A stretch of 64,000 bases of DNA from SZUA-320 sp963707875 (GTDB lineage Bacteria; Gemmatimonadota; Gemmatimonadetes; Gemmatimonadales; GWC2-71-9): assembly GCA_963707875.1 (NCBI GenBank), contig CAVPRU010000014.1, positions 558,001 through 622,000 of the forward strand. Reading direction: 5' to 3'. Shown piece by piece: positions 41,652 to 50,888 of the stretch. Positions within the stretch are counted from its first letter, which is position 1. Every line of letters starts with the position of its first letter. The notes beneath the pieces were generated by a model. It was not told the origin of the DNA, searched no databases, and was given only the letters and a program-made list of their open reading frames with translations. A program made the translations under genes and the position numbers.

Positions 41652-41812
41652 GGAACCCTCCTGTCAAGGGAGGATCGGCTTGACCTGAACGACTCAATAG
41701 CAAGAATGGTTCCACAATACTGGTCCGAGGCCGGGGAGAGGCCCCGACCCGGGCACAGCCCTATATTGGGCCACGCCCGCCACCTGCCGTCCCCCGTCCA
41801 GGAGAGGAATCA

Positions 41813-42217
41813 ATGCCCCGGGAGCCCCAAGCACCCCTTGTCTGGGCCGGTCAGCTCCGGCTTGTGATCGCCGTCACAATGTTGGCTGTCCTCAGTGTCG
41901 GGGGCTGCAGGTCGTGGCGGGTCAGCGAGGTCACGCCTCAGCAGCTGATCCAGGGCCAGGCCCCAGGCCAGGTGCGGGTGGCCACGACCACCGATTCAAC
42001 CAAGGTCGTGCTGTATCAGCCCACCATCATCGGGGACAGCCTGCGCGGGCTGCCCACCGAACTGGCCATCCGGCCACGGATGATAGCTCTGGCCCAGATC
42101 ACCGAGATCGCCACCAAGCACTTCAATCCGGGGAAGAGTTTTCTGGCGGTGGCCGCCATCGCAGCGGGGGTGGTGGCCTATGACCTGCTCATGGGTCTGA
42201 ACCAGAACAGCCCCTAG
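41813..42217 (+). CDS. Small lipoprotein with C-terminal membrane segment, unknown
   Basis: 134 residues, preceded by AGGAGAGG. The leader has a lipobox-like LSVGGC at about residue 32, then SWRVSEVTPQQLIQGQAPGQ and a beta-rich segment on regulation of surface charge or binding is not evident. A hydrophobic stretch near the C-terminus (SFLAVAAIAAGVVAYDLLMG) may span or abut the membrane. The pattern of a short soluble domain asking IRPRMIALAQITEI resembles other Gemmatimonadota small lipoproteins, but no family can be named. Its stop lies in the first copy of a 19-bp tandem repeat. Confidence 0.65.
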   Translation: MPREPQAPLVWAGQLRLVIAVTMLAVLSVGGCRSWRVSEVTPQQLIQGQAPGQVRVATTTDSTKVVLYQPTIIGDSLRGLPTELAIRPRMIALAQITEIATKHFNPGKSFLAVAAIAAGVVAYDLLMGLNQNSP

Positions 42218-42251
42218 TGTCCCTGGGCGAGGCTAGTGTCCCCGGGCGAGG
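42214..42251. repeat. 19-bp tandem repeat carrying both convergent stop codons
   Basis: CTAGTGTCCCTGGGCGAGG (42214-42232) followed directly by CTAGTGTCCCCGGGCGAGG (42233-42251). The first copy holds the TAG of the plus-strand lipoprotein gene (42215-42217); the second starts with CTA, the TAG of the minus-strand zincin gene. Confidence 0.85.
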
Positions 42252-43909
42252 CCGGGAGATCCCGACTTCAGATCGGAGAGGATTGCATTTGGCGAGACCG
42301 GCGCGCCGAGAAACTCCGCCACAACCTCGGCGGTGGGCCGCTCCAGTCCGTAGCGAAAGAGCCGGTCCGACACCCATGGGTACCATCCCGGGTCGTCCAC
42401 CCCCGGCCCTACAGGCCGGGCGGCCCTGACCTGGTCCCGAAGCTGGGCCACCAGGATGGCCCCCAGGGCGTAGTTGAGCATGTACCCGGGCGATTCCACC
42501 AATTGTCCCCGCTGGGCCCACCAGGACCACTCCGGATGAGGCTGGATCCCCAGGTACTGTGAGGTGATCTCGGCCCACACCTGATTCGGGGACTGCTCGG
42601 GGGCGCGGAACATCCTGAGCTCGAAGAGGGCCCAGGCCAGGTCCAGCATCACCGAGCCGTACTGGCCGCGCAGGGCGACCGCCCTGGACACCGAATCCCC
42701 CAGCCAGCGCTGCTGCCAGGCCGGCTGGTAGAGATCCTGAGAGACCAGGTCGGCCACCGCTTCGGTGAAGGTGTCGCTGTCCGGCCAGGTGGTGAAGGCC
42801 GGTCGGGTGCGGATCGCCCCGATGTGGATGGCATGCCCAGTCTCGTGCAGCAGCTCGCCCAGGCTGCCGATCCCACCCACCCGGTACGAGGCAAACACCC
42901 ACGGCTCCCCCGGGACCCACCGGTCACCGGTCGTCCGGGTGCGGGCCCCGAAGGTGGAATACGCCACCGGGTACTTTCCGGGCCGTGGCTCGATGTCGTA
43001 CTCCACCCCGATCAGGTCGGGATCGGCGCCCAGGGAGGCAAAGACGGCCCGATTGATCGCCAGGAGAGAATCCAGCGGCACCAGCGGGCTCAGCCTGCGG
43101 GAGGCCTCGCCATTCAGGTAGTACCAGTCCCACGGCTCGAACAGCTCCTCTGGCTGGGAACTCCGCCAGGCGGCGAGGATTCGCTCGAGCCAGACCTCCA
43201 CGGAATCGGCAGAGATCCCGAGGGCGGCCGCGCGGCTCTCATGGGGGTAGCCGGTGGTCCTCCACGCCTCGGCCCGACGCTGGAGTACCTGTCGCCAGGG
43301 GCTGGTGGACCCGCCGTCATCGGCATTGACCGATCGCCAGACGGGATCGAGCGCCAGAAAGAGCCGCCGGCGCCTGGCCGCATCCTCGGTATCCTCGAGC
43401 AGCCCGAAAACCGTCAGTCGATCGAGGTGTTCATCGCCCAGCCGGACGTCGCCCGTCTGCAAGCCGTAGCAGTGGATCATCCGGGCCACCAGGGTGGACT
43501 CGCCATCGGGTCCGCCCAGCAAGTCCGCGGGCCGGTACCGGCAGGACCCTGAGCCGTCGCTGACGGATCCAATGGCGGGAACGGGGGTGGCGGTGAGGTT
43601 GGTCTCCATCCCCAGGACCATGGTCCGGAAGGCACGGAGATCCTGGTCACCCAGCCGGGTGGTATCGATGGTGAGGAGCAGTTCGCCGAGCCGGGTCCGG
43701 GCCGCCTGGTACTGCCTGGTCAGCTCAGCGACGGCGACGCCCCGTCGGCTGGTGTCCACCCCGGCCGCCTTGGTGACGTCCAGCTGGTCGGCGAAGTACC
43801 ACGCCTCCTGATAGGCCTCTTCGACCTGGTCGAGCGGCTGAGCGGAGCGGCAGCCCGCGCCATTCAGCAGCGCCGCCATCATCAGCCCGGTCCACGGCAG
43901 ATCCCTCAT
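42233..43909 (-). CDS. Lipoprotein zinc metallopeptidase (HExxH)
   Basis: 558 residues from ATG at 43909. Leader with lipobox LNGAGC. The active site is LLHETGHAIHIG (HETGH) and a downstream Glu in DTFTEAVADLVSQ, 25-30 residues later, is the probable third zinc ligand, as in gluzincins. The helical C-terminus (SPGYMLNYALGAILVAQLRDQ) resembles M2/M3-type peptidases. It starts 1 nt after the stop of korB, so it may be transcribed with korAB, although no functional link is obvious. Confidence 0.8.
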   Translation of the reverse strand: MRDLPWTGLMMAALLNGAGCRSAQPLDQVEEAYQEAWYFADQLDVTKAAGVDTSRRGVAVAELTRQYQAARTRLGELLLTIDTTRLGDQDLRAFRTMVLGMETNLTATPVPAIGSVSDGSGSCRYRPADLLGGPDGESTLVARMIHCYGLQTGDVRLGDEHLDRLTVFGLLEDTEDAARRRRLFLALDPVWRSVNADDGGSTSPWRQVLQRRAEAWRTTGYPHESRAAALGISADSVEVWLERILAAWRSSQPEELFEPWDWYYLNGEASRRLSPLVPLDSLLAINRAVFASLGADPDLIGVEYDIEPRPGKYPVAYSTFGARTRTTGDRWVPGEPWVFASYRVGGIGSLGELLHETGHAIHIGAIRTRPAFTTWPDSDTFTEAVADLVSQDLYQPAWQQRWLGDSVSRAVALRGQYGSVMLDLAWALFELRMFRAPEQSPNQVWAEITSQYLGIQPHPEWSWWAQRGQLVESPGYMLNYALGAILVAQLRDQVRAARPVGPGVDDPGWYPWVSDRLFRYGLERPTAEVVAEFLGAPVSPNAILSDLKSGSPGLARGH

Positions 43910-43910
43910 G

Positions 43911-44930
43911 TCATTCGACCGTCCAGGTGCTGCCCTTCTCGATCGCCGCGGCAAGGCCTCCTGACCGGGTGGCCCGTTCCGAGGCGATTTCGGCGCGGAG
44001 ATCATCCTCGTAGCTGGGCACCGGGTCGTCGAACAGGACCCCGAGCACTACCGGAAAGTGCGGCGGGGCGAGACTGGCCAGCAGGGTGGCCAGGGCGCGA
44101 TTGGTCTGGTCGTGGAGCAGAATATCCGCCTCGGTCACTCCGTCCTGGCCGATGATCACGCTCTTGAGCGCCAGCTTCCCGGGCACCAGCTGAAGACCCC
44201 GCTGGCGATCCTTGCCGAACCGCAGCGGCTGGCCGTGTTCGACGTACAACTGGGTATCCGCCGCGGTGTCCCGGGCAGTGAAGTTGACGAAGACGTCGTC
44301 GTTGAAGACCAGGCAGTTCTGGAAGATCTCGATGAAGGCGGCCCCGTGATGGGCCCGTGCCCGCTTGAGCGTGTCGACCAGCGAGGCCTGGGAGGTATCG
44401 ATCGCCCGGCCGACAAAGTGGGCCCCGGCGCCAAGGGCAAAGACCGACGGATTGAGCGGCTGATCGATCGACCCGCCGGGCGTCGACGGCGTGCGGGTTC
44501 CTCGCCGGGACGTCGGCGAGGCCTGCCCCTTGGTGAGTCCGTAGATCTCATTGTTGAACAGCAGGATCTGGAGGTTCACGTTCCGGCGAAGGACGTGGAG
44601 CAGGTGATTCCCGCCGATCGAGAGTCCATCGCCATCCCCGGTCACCATCCAGACATCGAGCTCGGGGTTGGCGAGTTTGACCCCGGTGGCGATGGCCGGC
44701 GCCCGACCGTGGATGGTGTGAAACCCGTAGGTCGCCATGTAGTACGGGAAGCGGGAGGAACATCCGATCCCTGAGACAAACACCGTCTTCTCGCGTGGAG
44801 CGCCGATTTCAGCCAGGGTCTTCTGGACCGCCTTGAGAATGGCGTAGTCCCCGCAGCCGGGGCACCAGCGGACCTCCTGGTCGGTGGCGTAGTCCTTGGC
44901 GGCAGGCGCCGTCGGACGGGCAGCGGTCAT
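43911..44930 (-). CDS. korB: 2-oxoacid:ferredoxin oxidoreductase, beta subunit
   Basis: 339 residues. TPP-binding subunit: CPGCGDYAILKAVQKTLAE at the N-terminus, GDGDGLSIGGNHLLHVLRRN and the FNNEIYGLTKGQASPTS stretch that binds TPP-Mg. KorAB-type enzymes oxidatively decarboxylate 2-oxoglutarate (or another 2-oxoacid) with CoA, reducing ferredoxin; together with the aconitase this fits a TCA or reverse TCA role. The ATG overlaps the korA stop (ATGA). Substrate preference is not certain from sequence. Confidence 0.92.
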   Translation of the reverse strand: MTAARPTAPAAKDYATDQEVRWCPGCGDYAILKAVQKTLAEIGAPREKTVFVSGIGCSSRFPYYMATYGFHTIHGRAPAIATGVKLANPELDVWMVTGDGDGLSIGGNHLLHVLRRNVNLQILLFNNEIYGLTKGQASPTSRRGTRTPSTPGGSIDQPLNPSVFALGAGAHFVGRAIDTSQASLVDTLKRARAHHGAAFIEIFQNCLVFNDDVFVNFTARDTAADTQLYVEHGQPLRFGKDRQRGLQLVPGKLALKSVIIGQDGVTEADILLHDQTNRALATLLASLAPPHFPVVLGVLFDDPVPSYEDDLRAEIASERATRSGGLAAAIEKGSTWTVE

Positions 44931-46801
44931 GAGGGCACCTCAAGCGCGCGATGGATGGCTTCCCGGATCTCCGACACCTTGAAGGGCTTCCCGGTGACCT
45001 TGGAGAAGGGCTCCGCGGGCACCAGGAAGGTGCTCCGGAGGATGGTCACGAGTTGTCCGGTGTTCTTTTCCGGCACCACGATGCGGTCGAACTTGCGGAG
45101 CAGATCGCCCAGGTTGGTCGGAAAGGGATGCAGGTAGCGGACATGGATGTGAGAGACGTCCAGCCCATCCTCCCGGCAGAGGGCCACCGCCCGCCGGATC
45201 GGGCCGTAGCTGGAACCCCACCCCACCACGGCCAGGCGGCCACCCTCGGTACCCAGGGTGACCTGCTGGGCCGGGATCGACCTGGCGATGCCGGCGACCT
45301 TGGCCATCCGGACCTGGGTCATCCGGGCGTGGTTGTCGGGATCGTAGGAAATGTGGCCGGAGTCGTAGTTCCGCTCGAGACCGCCGATCCGGTGCTCCAG
45401 CCCGGGCGTCCCCGGAACCGGCCAGACCCGGGCCAGGCTCTCGGGATCCCGCAGGAACGGGTGGAACCCCTCCGGAGACGTGTGGTGTCGAACCGGGAAC
45501 TCCGGCAGGGCCGTGAGGTCCGGCAGCCGCCAGGGCTCCGCCGCGTTGGCCAGGTAGCCGTCAGTGAGCAGGATGACCGGGGTCATGTACTGGGTCGCGA
45601 TCCGCACCGCCTCCATGGCGACATCGAAGCAATCCGCCGGCGTGCTGCTGGCGAGCACCGCGACCGGGGCATCCCCATTCCGTCCGTAGACCGCCTGGAA
45701 CAGGTCGGACTGTTCTGCCTTGGTCGGCATCCCGGTGGAAGGGCCCGCGCGCTGGGAGTTGATGACGATCAGTGGCAGCTCGGTGGCGATCGCCAGGCCG
45801 ATCGCTTCGGTCTTGAGCGCCACGCCGGGGCCGGAGCTGGAGGTCACTCCGAGGGCACCTGCCCAGGAGGCGCCGATCGCCGAGCAGATGGCGGCGATCT
45901 CGTCCTCGGCCTGGAAGGTCATCACGCCGAGGTGCCGGAGCGTAGCCATGGTGTGCAGCAGCGAGGAGGCCGGGGTAATCGGATAGGACCCGAAGAAGAG
46001 TTGCTGGAGCCCCGCCGCCTGGAGCCCCGCCACCAGCCCATAGGCCAGTGCCTCGGCGCCATCGATGGTCCGGTAGACCCCGGGCGGCAGGTCCGCCCGG
46101 TTGACGGTGTAGCCGGTGACGTCCGAGGGCAGCTCGGCGGTTTCCCCGTAGGCGTGTCCCGCGTTGAGGGCCGCCACGTTGGCCTCCGCCACCTTGGGCT
46201 TCCCGGCGAACTTGTGACTCAGCCAGTGGACGGTTGCCTGCCGGTGCCGGCCGAACATCCAGAGGATGAGGCCGAGCGCCCACATGTTGCGGGACCGGGC
46301 GGACTCCTTGGCGCCGAGCCCGAACGGCTCCACCGCCTGGGAGGTCAGCGAGGTGATGTCGAGCGGAAGAGTCTGGTAGGGATTGAGCAGGCCGGACTGC
46401 CGGGGATCGACGGAGAACCCGGCCTTCTCGATGTTCCGGGCGGTGAAGGCGCCGGTATCGAGCACGACCAATCCCCCCACTCGGAGGTCGGCCAGATTCA
46501 CCTGCAAGGCCGCCGGATTCATGGCCACCAGCACGTCGAGTTCATCCCCGGCGGTCAGGATGTCCCGGCTGCCGAAGTGAATCTGGAAGGACGAGACGCC
46601 AAACGTCGTCCCGGTCGGGGCCCGAATCTCGGCCGGGTAGTCCGGAAAGGTCGAGAGGTCGCTGCCGGAGAGCGCGGTTTCGGCGGTGAATCGAGTCCCG
46701 GTCAGCTGCATCCCGTCACCGGAGTCACCGGAGAACCGGATGACGACGCCTTCGCGGACCGGGCGGGGGGCAACCTCGCCTGGTTCGACCGCCTGTATCA
46801 T
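44927..46801 (-). CDS. korA: 2-oxoacid:ferredoxin oxidoreductase, fused gamma-alpha subunit
   Basis: 624 residues. The gamma domain (about 20-200, GDSGDGMQLTGTRFTAETAL, PAEIRAPTGTTFGVSSFQIH) is fused to the alpha domain (about 220-620, SYPITPASSLLHTMATLRHL, FQAEDEIAAICSAIGASWAG, TSSSGPGVALKTEAIGLAIA), the standard two-subunit Kor layout. GGAGG lies just before the ATG at 46801. It precedes korB with a 4-nt overlap. Confidence 0.93.
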   Translation of the reverse strand: MIQAVEPGEVAPRPVREGVVIRFSGDSGDGMQLTGTRFTAETALSGSDLSTFPDYPAEIRAPTGTTFGVSSFQIHFGSRDILTAGDELDVLVAMNPAALQVNLADLRVGGLVVLDTGAFTARNIEKAGFSVDPRQSGLLNPYQTLPLDITSLTSQAVEPFGLGAKESARSRNMWALGLILWMFGRHRQATVHWLSHKFAGKPKVAEANVAALNAGHAYGETAELPSDVTGYTVNRADLPPGVYRTIDGAEALAYGLVAGLQAAGLQQLFFGSYPITPASSLLHTMATLRHLGVMTFQAEDEIAAICSAIGASWAGALGVTSSSGPGVALKTEAIGLAIATELPLIVINSQRAGPSTGMPTKAEQSDLFQAVYGRNGDAPVAVLASSTPADCFDVAMEAVRIATQYMTPVILLTDGYLANAAEPWRLPDLTALPEFPVRHHTSPEGFHPFLRDPESLARVWPVPGTPGLEHRIGGLERNYDSGHISYDPDNHARMTQVRMAKVAGIARSIPAQQVTLGTEGGRLAVVGWGSSYGPIRRAVALCREDGLDVSHIHVRYLHPFPTNLGDLLRKFDRIVVPEKNTGQLVTILRSTFLVPAEPFSKVTGKPFKVSEIREAIHRALEVPS

Positions 46802-46868
46802 GGAGTGCCTCCGGAGGAAGTCCCGCTCGCTACCTTCCCAATAATAACCATCGCCCCCGGGGCCGGGG

Positions 46869-48938
46869 TCAGGGGGCGCGGACCCCCACCGGGGTGGTCT
46901 TGAAGGCGCTGGTCCCGTCCCCCAGTTCCCCCTCCAGATTCCGGCCCCAGCAGAGGGCGGAACCCGCGGTGGACCGGGCGCAGGTGTGCTGGCCGCCGGC
47001 GGAGATGACGGTGTAGCTCAAGCCCCCAGACACCGGGACCGGCGCGTTGCGCTGGGTGGTCGTACCATCGCCCAGCCGACCAGAACCGTTGAGGCCCCAG
47101 CAATGGGCGGCCCCGTCGGTGGCCACCGCACAGGTGTGGCTGGTGCCGGCGGAAATGGCCATGAAGGTCAGCCCCCCGGTGACGGTGGTGGGAACCAGCA
47201 GGGATGCCACTGCCGCTCCGGTCCCGCCCTGGCCGGAACTGCTCGAACCCCAGCACCACGCGGCCGCCGCCGGGTCGATGGCACAGGTGTGGCTGCCACC
47301 GGCGGAAACGGCAGACCAGGTCCCCGTCACCGCGGTGGGAGTCAGCTTGTCGATCGTGGTGCCGTCCCCGAGCCGCCCGCTGGCATTGGCACCCCAGCAC
47401 AGGACCACGCCATCGGTCCGAACTCCGCACGAATGCGCCGCTCCGGCCGACACGGTGCTGTAGAGGTGCCCGCCGGTGGTCAGCAGTGGAGTGCCGGAGC
47501 TCAAGGTCCCGCCATACCCGAGTCGGCCGTTGCCCCCGGCTCCCCAGCAGTAGACGGCCCCATCGGTTCGAACGCCGCAGGTATGGACCCCGCCGGCGGA
47601 GAGTTGCACAAAGGTGTGGCCGCCGATCACGGCCACCGGAAGGAACGACGTGGATCCCGTGCCGTCGCCGAGCTGGCCGGAGGTGTTGAGGCCCCAGCAC
47701 CAGGCGGCGCCCGCGGCGTTCAGGCCGCAGCTGTGCGAGGTCCCGGTGGTGATCTGGGTGAGCACCAGGGCACCAGAGACGATGACCGGCAGGGAGTCAG
47801 GCGCGGTCGTCCCGTCCCCCAGATTCCCGCTCGAGTTGTCACCCCAGCAGCGCGAGCCGGCGGCGACGACGGCACAGGAGTGGAACGCAGCGGCCCCAAT
47901 GCTGGTAACCGACAGATCCCGCCCGGTGGCACTGAAGGTCACGGCAGCGACCCCCGCCCGGGAGGCCGTGACCGTGTTGCCGCCCGGGACGAGCCCGAGC
48001 TGCCAGCTGCCGACCCGGGCCACGCCGCTGGCGTCGGAGACCGGCGAAGCGGTCGTGAGGGAGCCGCCACCAGTGGCCACGGCGAAGGTCACGGCCAAGC
48101 CGGCCACCGAGTTCCCGAAGGCGTCGGTGATCTTGACCCCGGGCGAGACGGCCACCGGGGTGCCGATGGTGGCACTCTGCCCATCGCCTTCGACGACAGT
48201 CAGGGTCGCGGCCGGTCCCACCACCCCGGTAGCGCTGAAGTTGAGCGGAGGGGCCACGCCGGCGATGGTGGCGGAAAGGGTATTGAGACCGACAACGGTC
48301 CCGAGGGTCCATCCGCCAACCGCGGCGATCCCGTCGGCCCCCGTCGTCCGCACCGGATTGGCCAGGGTACCGCCACCGGCGGTCACGGCGAAGGTCACCG
48401 AGATCCCGGCCACGGGGTTGCCGGAGGCATCCGCGACCCGGACAGCGGGAGGGGCGGCCACCAGGGTTCCAGCCGGGACGGTCTGGTTGTTCCCGGCGGC
48501 GATGGTGGCGGTGGCGGCCGGTCCTGCATTCAGCGTGATACTGCCGGACGCGACGGACGCCAGCCCCTGCGAGGAAAAGAGCAGGCTCCTGGCTCCAGCG
48601 CTCCCGGCAATCGCCAAGTCGGTGAAGGCCGCCCGGCCGTTGGCATCGGTCCGGAGCGACGTGGAACCCTGCACGGTTCCGCCGCCACTGCCGATCGACA
48701 CCACCACCAGGAGGCCTCGGGCGGCCACCGCGTTGCCGGAGACGTCCTGCACCTGAACCTGGGGCTGGGGATCGAGGATGACGCCCACCGCCCCCGTGGC
48801 CCCGGGGGCGACCACCAGGGCCAGTCGAGCCGGGACGGCGGGGTCGGGTCCGCTCGTGGAAGAGCATCCCGCCCCGGCGGTCAGGGCTAGGGCGACGGCC
48901 CATTGGGCCAAGTATCTGGGAGGCATGAAGTTGCGCAT
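46869..48938 (-). CDS. Lipoprotein with Big-1-like domains and seven cysteine-paired RCC1 repeats
   Basis: 689 residues. Leader with lipobox TAGAGC. About residues 35-340 hold three to four Ig-like (Big-1) repeats (DASGNPVAGISVTFAVTAGG, DAFGNSVAGLAVTFAVATGG). Residues 345-689 are seven RCC1-type blades, each with the pattern HxC, six to eight residues, then CWG, for example HSCGLNAAGAAWCWGLN and HTCGVRTDGAVYCWGAG. Seven blades complete a propeller. It is probably an exported surface-binding protein; function unknown. It lies 67 nt upstream of korA on the same strand, likely as a separate unit. Confidence 0.82.
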   Translation of the reverse strand: MRNFMPPRYLAQWAVALALTAGAGCSSTSGPDPAVPARLALVVAPGATGAVGVILDPQPQVQVQDVSGNAVAARGLLVVVSIGSGGGTVQGSTSLRTDANGRAAFTDLAIAGSAGARSLLFSSQGLASVASGSITLNAGPAATATIAAGNNQTVPAGTLVAAPPAVRVADASGNPVAGISVTFAVTAGGGTLANPVRTTGADGIAAVGGWTLGTVVGLNTLSATIAGVAPPLNFSATGVVGPAATLTVVEGDGQSATIGTPVAVSPGVKITDAFGNSVAGLAVTFAVATGGGSLTTASPVSDASGVARVGSWQLGLVPGGNTVTASRAGVAAVTFSATGRDLSVTSIGAAAFHSCAVVAAGSRCWGDNSSGNLGDGTTAPDSLPVIVSGALVLTQITTGTSHSCGLNAAGAAWCWGLNTSGQLGDGTGSTSFLPVAVIGGHTFVQLSAGGVHTCGVRTDGAVYCWGAGGNGRLGYGGTLSSGTPLLTTGGHLYSTVSAGAAHSCGVRTDGVVLCWGANASGRLGDGTTIDKLTPTAVTGTWSAVSAGGSHTCAIDPAAAAWCWGSSSSGQGGTGAAVASLLVPTTVTGGLTFMAISAGTSHTCAVATDGAAHCWGLNGSGRLGDGTTTQRNAPVPVSGGLSYTVISAGGQHTCARSTAGSALCWGRNLEGELGDGTSAFKTTPVGVRAP

Positions 48939-49011
48939 CAGGTGTCTGGTGGCTGGAACCTAAGCAAGTTCCACGCCTCCGGACAGGTCACCCGAATGAC
49001 GGGGAGGAAGC

Positions 49012-49083
49012 TGGGGCGGCAGGAATCGAACCTGCAACCTTCCGGTTAACAGCCGGGCGCTCTGCCAGTTGAGCTACACCCCA
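49012..49083 (-). tRNA. tRNA-Asn (anticodon GTT)
   Basis: 72-nt cloverleaf on the minus strand. Acceptor TGGGGTG pairs with CGCCCCA (one G-U), D arm GCTC/GAGC, anticodon loop CTGTTAA with GTT at 49050-49048, T arm GCAGG/CCTGC with loop TTCGATT. The first base pair of the anticodon stem is a C-A mismatch, which some tRNA-Asn tolerate. CCA is not encoded. Confidence 0.95.
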
Positions 49084-49089
49084 AAGAAG

Positions 49090-49115
49090 ACGCCCACCGG
49101 TTGGCTCCGGTGGGC
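49090..49115. repeat. Perfect 10-bp hairpin upstream of tRNA-Asn
   Basis: CGCCCACCGG (49090-49099), loop TTGGCT, CCGGTGGGCG (49106-49115). On the minus strand it is followed by TCTTCTTT, so it could end a transcript arriving from the right before the tRNA. Nothing else is seen between 49116 and 49277. Confidence 0.65.
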
Positions 49116-49277
49116 GGTCGCTAGATGGTGCCGCGGACGCGCTTTCAGCCGGAGGTCCCCGGGGGGCCCCGATCGGGATTGTGGCTGGAATTATTCGAGG
49201 ACATCATGGCAGCATCCGCTGAACCGGTCATCTCAGCATAACGCGGTCGGGCAGCCGGCGTCAACCAGGGGGGCACG

Positions 49278-49751
49278 ATGGCCAAGACGGGTGAGATCCG
49301 ATTGCTGGTGGAGAATCTGGAAGAGGCCTTCCGCCGCCGAGCCTGGCACGGCACCAACCTGATGGGAGCGCTTCGGGGCCTGGCGGTCGCCGAGGCTCTG
49401 TGGCGTCCCGCGCCTGATCGTCACAACATCTGGGAGCTGGCGGTCCACTGCGGCTACTGGAAATACGCGGTCTGGCGGCGACTGACCGGCGCCGCGAAGG
49501 GTTCCTTCCCACTCGCGGGCTCCAACTTCTTTCCCAGGAAGCAGGGGACATTGGCGGAGTGGCGCAGCGACCTCCGCCTGCTGCGACGCTGTCACCTCGA
49601 TCTGCTCCAGGCGGTCGAAGCGGTCCGCCCGGGGCGGCTGGCCCACCGACTGCCCGGCAGCAGGTTCACCACGGCCCAGGTGATCCGCGGGGCGGCGGCA
49701 CACGACCTCTATCATGCCGGACAGATCCAGCTCCTCAAGCGGCTGGCCTGA
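49278..49751 (+). CDS. DinB-superfamily protein
   Basis: 157 residues, four-helix DinB/YfiT-type fold. Probable metal ligands are His in HNIWELAVHCGYWKY and in AAHDLYHAGQIQLLK, the standard HxxxxH...HxxxH arrangement. Many members are thiol-dependent enzymes (bacillithiol/glutathione/mycothiol transferases); which thiol applies here is unknown. Convergent with corA, whose stop is 1 nt away. Confidence 0.85.
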   Translation: MAKTGEIRLLVENLEEAFRRRAWHGTNLMGALRGLAVAEALWRPAPDRHNIWELAVHCGYWKYAVWRRLTGAAKGSFPLAGSNFFPRKQGTLAEWRSDLRLLRRCHLDLLQAVEAVRPGRLAHRLPGSRFTTAQVIRGAAAHDLYHAGQIQLLKRLA

Positions 49752-49752
49752 A

Positions 49753-50814
49753 TCAGAGCCACCCCTTGCGCCGGAAGAACCGGAGCATCGCCACGGCGAT
49801 GACCGCCATGACCCCCAGCACGATGAAATACCCCTGGCGGAAACGGAGTTCCGGCATGAAATCGAAGTTCATGCCGTAGATCCCGACCAGGAAGGTGAGG
49901 GGAATGAAGAGCGCGGTGTAGATCGTGAGCAGCTTCATGATCTCATTGAGCTTCATCCCCACCGCGGCGCGATAGGTCCCCAGCTGATCCGTCAGCATGT
50001 CGCGGTAGGTATCGATCGCTTCGGAGGCGCGGGTGGCCAGACCCTCGAGGTCCCTGAGGAACGGCAGCGTGGTGTCATGGACCAGGTCGGAATCGGCCTT
50101 GGCCAGCTGGAGGATCGCTTCCCGGCTGGGCCGGATGGTCTTCCGCAGGTAGTTCATCTCCCGCTTGTAGTTCCGGATCTGTTCCAGGACGCCATCCTCG
50201 CCCTCTTCCACGATCTCGTCCACCTCCTCGACCCGCTCTCCCAGTCGCTCGACCACCAGGATGTAGTTGTCTACCACGGTGTCGAGCAGGGCGTACATCA
50301 GATAATCCACCCCGGCCCCCCGGACTCGCCCCTGGCTCTTCCGGAGCCGTTCGCGGACCGGATCGAACACGTCCCCTTTCCGTTCCTGGAACGTCAGCAG
50401 GAAGTTGGGCCCCAGCACCAGACCCAGTTGTTCGCTGATGATGGCATCGCCGGCCTTGTTGAATCGGAGCATCTTGACCAGCAGGAAGAGCCAGTCCCCC
50501 ATGTCCATGAAGTTCGGGCGCTGGTCGGTGTCGATCACGTCCTGCAGGATGAGCGGATGGATCTGAAAGAGCCGACCAGCCTGGCGAATCAGTTCGACAT
50601 CGTGGAGGCCGTAGATGTTGATCCAGGTACGGTGGGTCGCTTCCGGTGGCGGCATCGCCTCAGCCAGCTCGGCGACCGAGCGCTCGGTCAGCCGATCGCC
50701 ATCGTACTCCACGACCTGGATGGAGGAGGTCTCCAGCGGGGCTTCCCCGATGAAGGTCAGGCCGGCCAGGGAACGTCCGCGCCGGGCGCCATGCCGTCTG
50801 ATGAAACGGGCCAT
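49753..50814 (-). CDS. corA: Magnesium/cobalt transporter CorA
   Basis: 353 residues from ATG at 50814 (MARFIRRHGARRG), the typical CorA N-terminus; an ATG at 50853 is possible. Long acidic cytoplasmic helical domain, then two C-terminal membrane segments with the family signature YGMNF between them (FIPLTFLVGIYGMNF and FIVLGVMAVIAVAMLRFF). Forms a pentameric channel for Mg2+ and Co2+ in the inner membrane. Confidence 0.95.
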   Translation of the reverse strand: MARFIRRHGARRGRSLAGLTFIGEAPLETSSIQVVEYDGDRLTERSVAELAEAMPPPEATHRTWINIYGLHDVELIRQAGRLFQIHPLILQDVIDTDQRPNFMDMGDWLFLLVKMLRFNKAGDAIISEQLGLVLGPNFLLTFQERKGDVFDPVRERLRKSQGRVRGAGVDYLMYALLDTVVDNYILVVERLGERVEEVDEIVEEGEDGVLEQIRNYKREMNYLRKTIRPSREAILQLAKADSDLVHDTTLPFLRDLEGLATRASEAIDTYRDMLTDQLGTYRAAVGMKLNEIMKLLTIYTALFIPLTFLVGIYGMNFDFMPELRFRQGYFIVLGVMAVIAVAMLRFFRRKGWL

Positions 50815-50888
50815 TGGGTATCGGGTCTCCGGAAGAGGCCCGTCGAGCATCATCTGAAAGCCCCGCCGGGTCAAGGCCCGGTGGAATG

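Noticed and set aside
49090..49115. A second tRNA or small RNA gene beside tRNA-Asn
   Set aside because: Only a simple 10-bp hairpin is present, with no cloverleaf or known RNA motif.
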